Source: Liolophura sinensis (Eukaryota > Mollusca > Polyplacophora > Chitonida > Chitonidae). Taken from it: a stretch of 64,000 bases of DNA. How positions within the stretch are numbered: position 1 is the stretch's first letter; the number at the start of each line of letters is the position of its first letter. This document shows positions 31,959-44,229 of this stretch, piece after piece. The notes under the pieces were generated by a model, which had not been told where the DNA came from, searched no databases, and saw only the letters and a list, made by a program, of their open reading frames with translations. The translations under genes and the position numbers were made by a program. Location of the stretch: the NCBI RefSeq assembly GCF_032854445.1, contig NC_088302.1:43622645-43686644 (forward strand), in the 5' to 3' direction.

Positions 31959-34900
31959 CTGATGTAAAAAAAATGCAGTAATTTTTAATAAAGAAAACGA
32001 ATTTCCGGTACCTAATCAAAAATATGCTTACATTTGTCAACCTTTCCATGCAACATTGCTTTCCGAAAACGATAACACATAGCCAACACATAATCACCGA
32101 AAAGGCCTAAAGAGTATCCGGAGTAGTTCAAGATGGATCGGTTGCAAAATAAGAAATAAAATCGGCTACTGAGCCGTATCCCATGCATGAAATCACGGAC
32201 GATAAGGCCTGTGGTGGCGAATTCCTTATTACATGACGCTCGTATCCATTTGACTTTTACACAGTACTTAACAAATATATCTTCTGTTCACATGCATCAC
32301 TACGTTTCCCTATCAATAAATTCTCATTTTTGGAAAGAAAAAACAGATGGAATAAGCTTACTGCATATTCTTTCTGCCACAGCGTCATGGCCTCCAAGAC
32401 GGAGAATCTCGCTAAATATAGGCAGCGTGTGTTCTCCCAGAGTGGGCACGATACTGAGTAACCGGCGAACTCTCTCCTTGTCCGATTTGCCGTCCTCGAT
32501 GAATCGCTTCATCGTGCTGGTGAGGAGACCAAAACCATACATAAAGGGTAGCACGCCGTTAACCTGGCTGATAGAACCGTGAAGGTATGTGTTAAGGCGC
32601 TGAAAGACTGCCACGTCATCATCTGGCATCGGCCCTGCGCAGAAATGAAAAAAACAACAACAAAAAACAACTAAGATAATGCCGATGATGGCAATGGCAT
32701 ATGTGTGGCAATGTGGCATATATTTCAAGAGTCATGAGATTGAAGTCCGATGACATGAAATCGATCGCGTATAATAGAAAACATGTCCTATTATCTTACT
32801 CTTTTGGTGGATTACTCTTTGAACCGGAAATATGAACAGTCTTTTATAACGACGTAAACCAAGCCAAATCTATTGAAATCTATTAAATACATTTACATTT
32901 GTATACAGCTTCCTGTGGCAATTTGATTGTAGGCAGGAACTCTATATCCTCGCCCAATTCCACCAACACTATCTACACCCATCTGTGTCCATGTTAGTGT
33001 CCCTATGAGTCACTCAAGAAACGTTCTCTCCTCTTACCCATGATTCGACTCAAATCAACCCTAGTGGCCGTGCGGAATTGGTCTAAGTCGTTGTTGGCCA
33101 TACAAGTTAGTTTGAACCGAATACATGCAACGTCTATATAGGACAATTCGTTATCGATCTGAGCGAGCTTAAGGGCAGTTATGAATCGCCCAATAAACAG
33201 ATTCTCCCTTACCTACAGCTGTACAGATCTGTGTGATCTTAAGGGCAGCTATGAATCGCCCAAAATAAGCAAACTCTCCCTTACCTACGGCTGTACAGAT
33301 CTGTGTGATCTTAAGGGCAGGTATGAATCGCCCAAAATAAGCAAACTCTCCCTTACCTACGGCTGTACAGATCTGTGTGATCTTAAGGGCAGCTGTGAAT
33401 CGCCCAAAATAAGCAAACTCTCCCTTATCAACGGTCGTATCGATTTGAGCGATCTTAAGGGCAGCTATGAATCACCCAATAGACAGATTCTCCTCTCCCC
33501 CGCAGCGATCTCAGCTCCCTAAGAGTGGTCATCAATCATCCAAGAAGCATATTCTCCCCTTACATACGGCCGTATCAATCTCAGCCTTCCTAAGTCCGGT
33601 TATGAATCACCCAATAAGCAAATTCTCCCCTTACCTACGGCCGTATCGATTTCAGCGTCCCTAAGGGCAGTAATGAATCTGCCTAGAAGCAAACTCTCGT
33701 CCTCTGTTTCCTCGGTCCATTTTTCCATTAGCCTCCAGGCGATCTCCTCCTGACCAAGTTTACCGTGACTAGCCTCCAACTCCTGGATCTGCTCGGTCGT
33801 GAAGCCAAGATTTCGCCCTACCTTCCTCCAACTCTGGCCTGAAACAAAATAACGGAATTAAATAACCGCTGTGTAGTGTGCCCTTGAGGTACATCAGAGC
33901 GTCAACGCAAAATTCGACTACAGCTTTTATAATGACCACCTGTATCGTATAGCGTATTATGTATTCCCCTGCAGGCAATTTGTGAAAACGCCTTTGGCAC
34001 AGGATAGAAGTATGTGACATCAGACAAAAACCGGGAACTTAACAACATGATAGTGAATGTGTTTTGTGCAGTATAAATGGATCACGACGTTCGAAATTAG
34101 CTACACAGTTAAAAACATGGTTCTTCATTGGTAATTTACTATAGTGACTCAGAGGTTGTTTATTCATCTCACACCCCACCATTACTGGCACAATGACCTG
34201 ACCCCATACCCTATGCTTGACCCACCGTAATAGTCAATTTGACAGTAGTGTTTACTGCTGCATGCTTGAGTTTCACGTGAACCGATATTTTATAGCAATC
34301 GTCCGTACAAATGAAAATAATGATTACAAATACAGGAAAACGTCAGAACACTTCAATCTATGGTTTGAATTACGAGGTCAAGCTTCGCTCTAATCAGTAT
34401 AGGCCAATACTACTAATTTTCTCACTACAAAAATGAACACAACAGACCTATAATGGCTGCCACATCGGCATGGTCCTCTTTAATCCTCTCCATGCAGGGT
34501 TGACAATCGCCTTTACTCTGTTCAGTAGCAATATCTGTTTTCTGCAATTGGCGCACGGCTAGCATCGTGTCCAGGGCATCATTGATGATCTGCTGGTACT
34601 GAATAACCTCCCTCTTACTATCATAGGTGACTTTGACGACCTTGGAGATCTCCGTCTTGATGGCTCCTCGAGCCTTATACTCGCTGTCGTCCATAGTCCG
34701 AGTGATGTTGTTCAGTGATCGGCTCGCCGACAGGATTAGGGTCTTCAGCTGTAGATATCAACCAAATAATGCATTACAAAAGTGTTTTCTTCTTATTGTG
34801 CATCCAACCGATTTATTCCAATGGTGATTGACATCCTCTTCAAAATTACTGTCATTTCTACGCGTGGAAGACAGAGGCAGAACTCTGAGGTCGCAGCCTC

Positions 34901-37900
34901 GAATCCAGCTCTTGCTGTTTCGATTGTGGCTTTCAGAATGTCTGTTTAATAGGTGCCTGTAAGCTGCTAATCTTTTTCATTTCTGCTCACAGGCAGAATA
35001 TTTTTGCTCACCTTTTTAACTTCAGCTCTCAGCAAAACATTCTGTTTCCACTCGATCATCAGACGTTCCATCAACTCAAAGATTCGCCGAGAACTTCGGT
35101 TCTGTTGAGTGAGTTTGCTTTTCAAGTCATCCACCTCCTCTTGTCGACTCGCCTCTCTCTCCAGGATTGGTCTCATCTTGGCGTAACAGTCGTGAATCTG
35201 TCGCTGCACCATTTGTCGCTCCGATGCGAGTTTCTCTTCCTCGCACCGTATCTACAAATATCAGAAAAATGGAAGATAAAGGAATACGATTAGTTTTAAA
35301 ACCACAGTTAAAGATGTCGACCAAAATGACAGAATAAAATGACCAAAATATCCAAAACTTAAAAACATCTTCACCAATAACTCTGTTAAAGATTTTATTT
35401 CTTTGCTTACTTTTTATATTTTATTTGATTTAGGTTTAACACCGTTCTCAAGAATATTTTAACGATACAATCGGTCAGTGTTTTGGTTGGGGGGAGGGGG
35501 GAGGAACAAGTCAGAAAATTCATGGTCATCCTCCTGATTTAAGAACGCAACTGAATCAGCGGAAGCTCGATTCCAACACATTTACATCTCATTTGACAAG
35601 AGTCCGTCGGAGACAGTAATCTCGAAGTCATGATCCATATCACACTTACAGGTCATCGAAAGTTAATGTGAATAAACACAACTGGACATCCTGATATAAA
35701 AATGAATAAATGGTCTACCATTATTAAGACGGATGGCTGTGTATTTCACCCGGGCAATGAACGGTTTCCTCTCACCGTAATGCCGGCCGCCGTCGTATAA
35801 GTGAAATATTCTTGGGCATGGCGTAAAACACCAATCAAATAAATAAATAAATAAATAAATTCATCGCGAACTTTCTTGATTATTGGGCGTTAGAATCACG
35901 CGCGACAAACTTCGCATGGCGGTTTCAGTGCCGTATAAGAGGCATGGTCATTTCCGTTTTTCATGTTACAGTTACAGACAATTGTCCGCAGACACACAAG
36001 CATCCAGTAGCTAATACTTTAAAATCTAAAGTATTGCCATTAAGTGCGACACTCTTCCACTTTAGGTAATGTACACATGTATATATTTCACTATCTGATT
36101 TTTAAAAATAACTCCGCTCAAATCGAAATTCCTTTTACCTGGTCGAAGAACATGTACCAAATCCACATGACAGAAGTTTTGATTGGAAGATTTAAAGTTA
36201 TGATGTTGATATTGGGGCGGAAGTGGAAATAACTCGCCTCCCAAACATGAAATAATCTACTGTTCCTATTAAATTGAACAGAATATACATGTATAAATAG
36301 TACACTATCTGTGATACTTATGAAATTTTAATCAAAGCAGCATTAAAATTTGATTTTCATGTTTTCGAAAAATGTAAAGAATTTATTTCGGTTTTTATAT
36401 GCATTTCTGATGGTTTTACACATTCGTCATTGGCGCGTAATTGTAAATCACCCGATTGCTGCCAATCCATTATCATTCTGGTGTTTTCTTTCATTTGTGT
36501 TGATTTATTTTTCCTTGATTGACATTTTGCGCTGTGTTGGAATATTTCACTTGTATAACTCCAACCATGTTTACGAGCTCGATGAAAACGACAGCCGTTC
36601 ACAAAGTACCTCATAAACTGCCTGCTGGAAAGTCAATAATAAGATTCAATAGAGTTTTAGGTACACATGCATGTGCTTTCAGTTCTGCTGTGGGTAACAA
36701 AAGCGCAGACTAATGACTTGGAACAAATCACACTGATTTATGGTGCTGTCTGACGGCATTGCCCTGTTCCACTAAGGGATATTATTACAAGTCGGTAAGC
36801 CAGAATCCTATCAGCCAAATGTTTTAATGGTAGCCCAACATGTGAAAAAACATTCGTTGTTCTTTTTAATTATCTTTCATCGTAATAACCAAAAGCCGTC
36901 TTGAGAGGTCTAGATTTCGTATGCGAATTCCGTGTCCTTGTGTCAGATTACGAGATTTTATTGAATGTTCAGTCATTTTTCGTTCTGAAGGCAGCTTAAA
37001 TATAAGTGGAATCCGCCAAGCGATAGTAATGTGATCAAAGAGTGTAATTTATGTGCTGAGAAGTACTGAGATTTGTCTTATTCTCTTTTGCACTCGGATG
37101 CATGGTTTTATCATTCTGAGGAGGATTTCAGTAAATACCAGATGTTATATATTAAGTGAAATAAGAGCCCCGACCAGATGTTATATATTAAGTGAAATGA
37201 CAAAATTCTCATAAGCCCTGCCGGCAGTGTTTGTTATATTATACTGACAGCGTTTTAGGGACTTGGAAATAAAGCTGAGGATGCAGAGTGTCCCTTTATA
37301 AGTATTACATTGGAAGACATTCCACCACGCTGTGATCAGAGAACCGCTTGGTGTAATCAGATGTAGCCTATCGGCAAATAAAACCAGCTCAAGGATGTAG
37401 GCCCCAAACAACTCTTGGTATCTTGGCTTGGATTAACACCAGACTGACCTCGATGCCCTAGTGATAAGGCCTGTGCATGACCCCAGCCTGACGTGTAATC
37501 TCCAAGGGGTTGTAAGCCTGTATCTGGGCACAGACATCGAAAATGTAACCATACGACAAAGAGCTAGCTTTCTTTACACTGAGTCAAATTAATTAAATAA
37601 GTCTGATCACTACCAAGTTGATATCTTGGGCAGTGCAAAGTATTGTAGCTTTCGGAATCAAACATAATCCCAACTTGAGAGTCTCTTTATCGCTGAGACT
37701 TACAGGGCCTGAGGTCGATAAATGAGTGATGGTTCAAGGGACAAATATTGCAACGCCGCTCTTGCTCTTTCATGATGATTAGAAAGATACTATTGATGGT
37801 CATAGGTTTCGCACATTTTAGTGTAAAAGCTTGGAGTAAATTGAATATGATGACATCACAGCATTTTGAGTTATTTTAGACCACTGACGTCTCATAAATT

Positions 37901-38825
37901 GCAACTAACATCACTTTTTTACCTAATTCTGCTTAAGGCGTGCTGTTAGGGAAAGTGCAATTTCCTACTATTTATGCAAAAGTTAGAATAAAACCCTAAT
38001 TGAGATAAATTTACAAGAGGCCGTATTTCGCCGGTTACGTGTGACCACTTGCCAACTATTACACTTTCGTGGCTGCTCTGGTTTTACTCTGTATGCTGTA
38101 CGTCTTTTGTAGTATTGAAGTAATTACAGTAATCTTTGACCCTATTTGCTCAAAAAACATCGATTCACATGTGATATTTCTTCTTTTGTTTTGTAGTAGT
38201 ATGATAGATTTTACTTTATATCTGGGATATGGGACAATGTCTTAAAGCATGTAGTCATACATAATATTTTGAGGAAACTTTGGGGAAATATGTTCAAACT
38301 TACCTTTTCCTCCCTTTCCTCCATGACCTTTGCCGTTATACCCATGTCCTTCATGCCCTTCTGTAGTGCGGCGTTTTGAGCGCGCATCGATTCCAACTCA
38401 GTTTTCAGTTGGTTGATTTCCAGTCTCATCTCCTTAGATTCTCTCGAGGTTTTAACTTCTTGCAGTTCACGCTTTAAAGAGTCGTTTTCACGCTGGAGTT
38501 TGATGATCATTTCTTGCTGAGACGTCATCACTGCAGTATTGTTGGCGTCGCTTTTTTGAGAGACAGAAACTTCTGCGTTGCTTTCGGAAACGCTCTCCTT
38601 GGATATCGCACTACCGGCAAATTTCACGGAAAGTTCCTTACCACTGGAATGGTCTGCGTTCTTTAGAGTGCTGGCGCTTGGCAAAGAAGCCGGTTTGTCT
38701 ACTGCCGAATCGGGTACACTACTAGCATTGCTTCCATTTTTAACCGTTGTCAACTGTGCTCTGGCTTTTTTCTCATCGACCTTTCGCTTCTTGGCTTTAA
38801 GGCGTGCACAGATCAAAGATGACAT
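31819..38825 (-). CDS. Coiled coil-Death-CARD protein, six coding exons, 559 aa
   Basis: Probable intracellular adaptor in cell-death or innate-immune signalling. Coding exons on the minus strand: 38304-38825, 35012-35251, 34448-34748, 33635-33838, 32362-32634, 31819-31958. Together they total 1680 nt, every junction has GT-AG ends and the phases match (0, 0, 1, 1, 1). The start is the ATG at 38825, with two in-frame TAG codons directly upstream. Residues 1-100 are basic then Ser-rich, with a nuclear-signal-like KAKKRKVDEKK. About 105-240 is heptad-rich coiled coil, 255-354 helical with a CxxC. About 355-422 is a Death domain (SWRKVGRNLGF, TTEQIQELE, WRLMEKW, LLGRFITAL). About 425-513 is a CARD-like fold (LLTSTMKRFIEDGKSDKERV, RLLSIVPTLGE). 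A short acidic tail follows. RAIDD/CRADD carries the same two domains in the reverse order and lacks the coiled coil. No catalytic domain is present. Confidence 0.85.
32362..32634 (-). CDS. Coding exon 5: CARD-like domain
   Basis: 273 nt, phase 1 to 1, acceptor TTTCTGCGCAG, donor GCA|GTAAGC. Six-helix CARD pattern: FQRLNTYLHGSISQVNGVL, then FGLLTSTMKRFI, DKERVRRLLSIVP and FSEILRLGGHDAVAERI. This matches the CARD profile of Leu at helix 1, GLLT before helix 3, LLxILP and the final helix. Confidence 0.83.
33130..33690 (-). repeat. 72-bp array of exon 4/intron 4 junctions
   Basis: About eight tandem units. Each is a copy of the last about 57 nt of exon 4 (encoding GRFI(A/T)AL) plus the donor and about 15 nt of intron. 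The true junction is at 33634/33635. Intact GTAGGTAAGG donors recur near 33357, 33285 and 33213; near 33562 the copy is GTATGTAAGG, and copies near 33500 and 33428 have lost the donor. The three units near 33190-33410 are almost identical and stay open in frame with one another. The + strand open frames here are shadows. Confidence 0.92.
33635..33838 (-). CDS. Coding exon 4: Death domain
   Basis: 204 nt, phase 1 to 1, acceptor TTTGTTTCAG, donor GTAG|GTAAGG. It encodes most of a Death domain: the conserved Trp in SWRKVGRNLGF, an acidic helix TTEQIQELE, WRLMEKWTEE and the last helix LLGRFITALRDAEI. Its 3' 57 nt or so plus the donor is the founder of the 72-bp array in the next intron. Confidence 0.88.
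34448..34748 (-). CDS. Coding exon 3: helical linker
   Basis: 301 nt from acceptor ATATCTACAG to ATAG before GTCTGT, entering phase 0 and leaving phase 1. Predicted helical (RSLNNITRTMDDSEYKARG, YQQIINDALDTMLAV), with CQPC near the end. The donor is weaker than the others. Confidence 0.83.
35012..35251 (-). CDS. Coding exon 2: coiled coil
   Basis: 80 codons between acceptor TTTGTAG and donor GTGAGC, phase 0 at both ends. Continues the coiled coil (EEEKLASERQMVQRQI, EEVDDLKSKLTQQN), then LMERLMIEWKQN. Confidence 0.88.
35418..35481 (-). mobile_element. SINE-A 3' fragment
   Basis: TTTATTTGATT, ACACCGTTCTCAAGAATATT, then lost. Confidence 0.6.
35749..35860 (+). mobile_element. SINE-A, 5' truncated
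   Basis: CCGGCCGCCGTCGTATAAGT to CACCAATC and an (AAAT)n tail. Confidence 0.9.
38304..38825 (-). CDS. Coding exon 1: basic N-terminus and coiled coil
   Basis: 174 codons ending GAG GAA AAG before the donor GTAAGT (phase 0). It contains a Lys/Arg-rich start, a long Ser/Ala/Lys linker and then heptads (EMIIKLQRENDSLKRELQEV, LEINQLKTELESM). Confidence 0.9.
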
Positions 38826-38895
38826 TCTCTACTAAATCTCCCAGGAGCAAAATGTCGATGTCCGCCAGCAGTGGTGTGTGAGCTTTTACATCTGT
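38826..38895 (-). other. Likely 5' UTR part of coding exon 1
   Basis: On the minus strand CTTTGATTTCAG is a good acceptor just before this stretch, so the first exon is probably non-coding and lies upstream, beyond 38900. TAGTAG immediately precedes the ATG in frame. Confidence 0.5.
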
Positions 38896-40103
38896 CTGAA
38901 ATCAAAGAATAAAGAGATATCGATTCGAACTCGAGATAAAGAAAAGCACATTGCTGGAATAAATACGTTCTTGTTATTCTGATTATGTTAGTTATGACAG
39001 GGCATCAGTGTAAATGGTCTGCAGTGCCACCGACGTCCCTTCTCTATCAACGGAAAAGCAAACCTTGGGTGCTGAGGGTTGGCGATATGAGGCATTGAGC
39101 AATGAAGTTGACTAGCAACTTATTACTCGGATTAAACGAGGCACACTCCAACAAGAAGCGAGATCCTACATTGCACGTAAATGAACTCTTACTGTGTTCA
39201 TATTTTATCACAAATGTTGAGTAGTTGACCACGATGCCAGGATCCTGAGTGGAGAGACTTATTTAGTTGGGAATGTTCGTGTATGTGATGCAACAGATTG
39301 CATGGCCGTCAGATCCCAGCGGTATGAGCATTCGGGCAGGTTACAATCTATGACCGCGTACCCAAGACTTTACAACCAAAGGTTTCGCTCTGAACATCAA
39401 ATAATGCTACATTATAGTTTTCGATTTATGACAAAGTTGATCTTCCTCAGTTCGGAAAGCTGTCTCAACACGATATCTTTGATCTACAAACCTCCCAGCC
39501 GTCCATGATTAGGTAGTGGTCATTTAATCGTATCTTTTCCCCACATGGCCTGATACGCTGACGTGAACATCATACAGCGAAGTATCCGTCACAACTAATC
39601 CGATTTTCCGCTATTTCGGGTTCCGGGTCATATTGATTTTTATACAGCCCTGGGAGGACACAAATAGTTCACGTATTTTTAGACTGGATCTAGGCTGGGC
39701 TGGTGGAGAGGTTAATCGTGAGAAGAAATTCTGACCACCACCAAGCCCGGAAACAATTCCCTAATGGCGATACGAATCCACTCCCGTTTGCCTAATTACT
39801 GGTAGCACTGTCTTGGTACAGAAAAAAACACGTCAGAATTCTTCAGACGAACAGACTTAAGCTCCGTCTCAGACGGCACGCTTCCGTTTTTCCCGAAATT
39901 TTCGTGCTTTTAATATTTCTTCACAATACCAGCACTTTTCTAAATATCTCATTCTTATTAAATTAATATCAATTCAATTTTGCATATTTTTGTAAAAATT
40001 CCGGAGGAACAACAACTTTTTTGCATGATGGCACAGATTGATTGAGGCTGCTGTTTAGAATATAGTTTTATTCTCTTAGTCAGCACAAAGCCATTACATT
40101 AGG
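38896..40103. promoter_or_regulatory. Intergenic interval between divergent gene starts (candidate promoter)
   Basis: Lies between the 5' end of the minus-strand Death/CARD gene and a possible + strand first exon at 40104. It should contain the promoter and non-coding first exon of the former. No TATA box or other clear element was identified, and there are no repeats. Confidence 0.35.
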
Positions 40104-40127
40104 ATGGCGTCAGCTAGCAAGGATGAA
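40104..40127 (+). CDS. Candidate first coding exon of a divergent gene
   Basis: ATG in good context (TTAGGATGGCG) encodes MASASKDE and is followed directly by a perfect donor, GTAAGT. Such very short first exons are common in animals. The next exon was not found; the presumed intron begins with the 32-bp array. The product is unknown. Confidence 0.35.
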
Positions 40128-40179
40128 GTAAGTTGAAAAACTTTTTTCGCTGAATTCTAATTTATTTGAATAAGATAAG

Positions 40180-40815
40180 TATTTCCAGTCAGTTGGTTAT
40201 GGTAGAATAAGTTAGTCCAGTGAGTTGATTATGGTAAAATATGTATTTCCAGTCAGTTGGTTATGGTAGAATAAGTTAGTCCAGTGAGTTGATTATGGTA
40301 GCATAAGCATTTCCAGTCGGTTGGTTATGGTAAAAAAGTTTATCCGGTCAACTGGTTATGGTACAACACGTTAGTCCGGTCAGTTGGTTGTGGTAGAGTA
40401 AGTTAGTCTGATCAGTTGTTTATGGTAGAACAAGTTAGTCCGGTCAGTTTTTATAGTAGAATGAGTTAGTGCGGTCAGTTTGTTATGGTAAAACAAGTAA
40501 GTCCAGTCAGCTGGTTATGGTAGAACAAGTTAGTCCGGTCAGTTTGTTATGGTAAAACAAATTAGTCCCATCAGTTGTTTACGGTAGAACAAGTTAGTCC
40601 TGTCAGTTGGTTATGGTAGAATAGGTTAGTCCGGTTAGTTTGTTATGGTAGTACAAATTAGACTGGTCAGTTGGTTACGGTAGAACAAGTTAGTCCGGTC
40701 AGTTGGTTATGGTAGAACAGGTTAATCCCGTCAACTGGTTATGGTAGAACAAGTTAGTCCGGTCAGTTGGTTATGGTAGAACAAATTGGACTGGTCAATC
40801 ACGGTAGAATAAGTT
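40180..40815. repeat. 32-bp minisatellite, about 20 units
   Basis: Unit: GTTAGTCCGGTCAGTTGGTT then ATGGTAGAACAA. It starts with longer compound units and decays after 40800 into scattered CAGTTGG words. Confidence 0.92.
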
Positions 40816-41141
40816 GGTCAGGATTAGGCCAAGGCAGTTATAGTCAAGACAGAGTCAGTTGGAAAAGGAGAGTGCAAGTTGGTTAGGAAGAATCGGGTTG
40901 GTTACAGCAGAGTCAGTTGATCACAGATAGAGAAATGGTGGAGCCAGATAGTCAAAACAATCGAAATCCCATACCTCGCAGTGCTGGGGACAAAGTGGGT
41001 TGGTAAGGACAGAGTAAGGTAGTTGGAAGAAAATATATGAGTGTAAGAAAAAAAAATGAGAAAAAAGTCAATATTTGAGCAATAGTTTCTTAATAACCTC
41101 TCTGTATTATGCATATTTTCCGCTCTCTCCCCAACAATGTT

Positions 41142-41316
41142 TACTTATTTATTTATTTGATTGGTGTTTTACGCCGTACTCAAGAATATTTCACTTATAC
41201 GACGGCGGCCAGCATTATGGTGAGAGAAAACCGGGCAGGGCCAGGGGAAACCCACGACCATCCACAGGTTGCTGGCAGACCTTCCCACTTACGGCCGGAG
41301 AGGAAGGCAGCATGAG
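41142..41316 (-). mobile_element. SINE-A, 5' truncated, with 15-bp target duplication
   Basis: Complete tail and body; the tRNA head is absent. Flanks CTCCCCAACAATGTT at 41127-41141 and 41317-41331 match perfectly, so the element was already truncated when it inserted. Confidence 0.95.
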
Positions 41317-41564
41317 CTCCCCAACAATGTTGTTTTGACAGCTATAACTACTGACGTCACCACAGCAGGCTAATTGCTTTCCGGACTGGCCGCTGGGGCC
41401 TTAGGAAAACTATAGTTAAAACTATTTTTACGTCTCGAGGAAAGATGAGAAGCTTTTTTGTACCATTTCATGTTACCCCACATCATATACCCCGTGTTAA
41501 GAAACAAAAACCAAGCACTTAACGTATCCTTTAAAATAAAGTCAGTTGCTTGAGAAGGAGTCAA

Positions 41565-41645
41565 ATGAATACAGTCAGTTAGTCAGAATAGAGTCAGTTA
41601 GTCAGAATAGAGTCAGTTAGTCAGAATAGAGCCAGTTAGTATTGG
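41565..41645. repeat. 20-bp tandem repeat, about four units
   Basis: AGTCAGTTAGTCAGAATAG repeated; related in wording to the 32-bp array about 750 bp upstream. Confidence 0.85.
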
Positions 41646-44229
41646 TAAAGTTTGTCCTTACGATTAGGTTTGCAGTTAAGAGTAGGGAACGTCCATATAA
41701 CTTATAAATGGACTTTTTGAAATAGTGTGGTCAGAATGGAGCCAATGTCCTTGCAAGTCATGCTGGAAATTTAACAAGAATACACATGGCCTTAAGACAG
41801 ATTCTTATGCAGATTTGACTGTGCATTCAAGGACTTTAATTTACATTCTAAAGCATAACCGTCGCTTTGTACGCGTTTTTGATGAGAAGTAAAAATGTTG
41901 CTCATTCAAGATACAATGGTGAAAATATTTTGGCTACGTGATCGACACTTCTCATAAAACGTTGTGTTCAGCAGCGATATTTGTTGATTTATCGCATGGC
42001 TAATTTGTGGCCACAGACAGACAAAAAAAAAACAAAAAAACAACAGGCTGGCATACAGACCGTAAGTGTGTGTTGGCCTTATTACTTAACAGTATCATCA
42101 GCGACAAGCTTGGCAGAATATTATCTCTTCCACTTAGGTTACTTCCAATTTCCCCTAAAATTGTTGTTTTTACCAATCAGCGCGTCTATGGCCGTGGTGG
42201 AATGAAGATTACGTCGGTATTACAGGATGTAATTAACCGTCTTTCTTTCTGTTTTGCGGCACGATGTCTACATGTACCAATCAACGTATCCACCACGGAC
42301 AAGCAATGCGAACATTACCCCATGCCGCCATCAACCACGTAGGTAAAATGGAACATCATGTACCTCACAGATGCACAAACACTTTCCAGGAGAGCTCACA
42401 CGCTCATTATCTCATCCAATCCAGAAACATGCCATTACAGCCAGCAATTGCGAACGCCCAGTTCAATATTAAAGTCGGGTCATAAAAACAGACCAGAAGA
42501 AAAAGGTAGAAAACACATCATTACCAGAGAGGGAATCAAATTAGTGTAGTACTCGCCTCAATTGCACGACGCTCTGCTTCAACATGACCAGGGCGTGTTT
42601 ATAATCTCGTGTATCGATTGTAAATGAGCGTGTACTTAGCCACTCACACGTCGACCTACGCAGCTACTCAGCAATAGAGGTCTGCTATAGAGTAAATATT
42701 TTTCGAGGAGCCCTATGTTCGAATTAAATCACAGGAAAGAGAGATGGGAGAAAAAGGGGTTTGAATTGGATCTTACACCTCATCTTAAAGCCGTATACAC
42801 AGGCCGCTCCCTGTGTTTTGGGGATGTCTGTAGAACAATGTTCGGTAAATAGGACTTTCTAAACGTTCTGTGAAGAAAGTAAGAATGCGTTTTATTATTG
42901 ATGAGTCGTAGACTAACAAATGAATCATTTCAGTAATACTGCCATTTTTATTTCTTTGTTACCTTACTTTCGAGCTAATGCTGCTATCGACATTTATTCG
43001 CGCCACATCACGATGTAGTTTCATTACACAAAGGCTTTCTTGCCAAAGGGACCAGACAAGATGTCTCTTCAAGTATATCAACACTGGAGCGACTGCTCAT
43101 TGCGTTTTTCTGACAACTAATTACCAAGAGAAGATCCTACTTCTTTCTTGCTATATCTTACAAGAAGCTTATTGATATATTATGTCTTAAGGACCGATGT
43201 AGCACAAACAAAGCATGATATCGAAATACACGGCTCGTGATTGTCAGCTCACTTATTAGTATGTCATCCATCTCTATTCAGTTTGTCAGAAGATATTGTA
43301 CATTGTCTGGGTGGCTTCTCTCTTGATCTAAAAATACGCACAAGTTGTCTTGAACAGGGCAAATGGTTTCCGCTGTTTGCAAGAAACCTATAATAACGAA
43401 GGGAATGATAAGATTTAATGATACAGTCTGTGACATATGTTGGCCAATATTCCTAGCTCAGATCCTCCAATCATGTCTGACATGTCCCATGAGATGGTCT
43501 CTGATTATCCTCAAATGATGTACCGCGTGCTTCCAACAAAAAGTTATTTTTTCATGAAGATTTATTGTGTTGTGTCCAACAGCTGGGACGATAAGCAGAG
43601 CTGGTGTAGCAGCTAAAATAAGTTATGATATGACCGCTGTACCATCAGCGCTTACTCACATTATGAGTCACTCTCCGTGTACACTGATAACCACTGGGCT
43701 TTCGACTCTCCCCTGTAACATGTGGGTTACAGAGAACCTCGGTTAAATGCACCGCCAATGAGCGAATCAATAAGCTCTACAGGCCGTTGTAAAATCTACT
43801 CGACTGATCTCATCGGTACCTTCTATTTCTGTCCTTCTACTATCGGCTAAAGTGTCGGTGTCTGAAACTCCACCAGCAAAACATTTGTGGAGGCCGAGTT
43901 GAACTATTGATGATTAGTACCTTTAGCCGGACAGAGATCTGTGGCTCAGGTTAGAGCTGGCAAAACACGACATGCCGTACAGGTGTGATATGCGCTAAGC
44001 ATTTCTGATCTGCAGCATCTAAAACGAATGTAGTGAGGTGATATGACAATTGCAATACAAGCATGACAAAACTTACCCTAGACGTACAGATCTGTCATCA
44101 GTTGATGTGTTTAAATATAAACCGCACTATGTGCGCAATGATGGTGACAGACTATTTCAAGGTAAAGCACTATAAAATACAACATCGTTTCACCAGACTT
44201 ACCCCGCATAGGATGTACACCAGAATACG
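41646..44229. other. Non-coding interval
   Basis: No supported gene. Open frames such as 42007-42342 and 42264-42485 overlap in different frames and have no recognised domain. There is no clear repeat. Confidence 0.5.

Larger units (their letters stand above)
35252..38303 (-). other. Intron 1 of the Death/CARD gene (3.05 kb)
   Basis: GT-AG intron. It holds two SINE-A pieces (35418-35481, 35749-35860) and a 32-bp direct duplication at about 37135-37200 (CCAGATGTTATATATTAAGT). No further exon is needed, because phase 0 is kept across it. Confidence 0.75.

Noticed and set aside
33181-33664. Repeated + strand frames over the 72-bp array
   Set aside because: Shadows of a repeat whose length is a multiple of three; the founder exon is on the minus strand.
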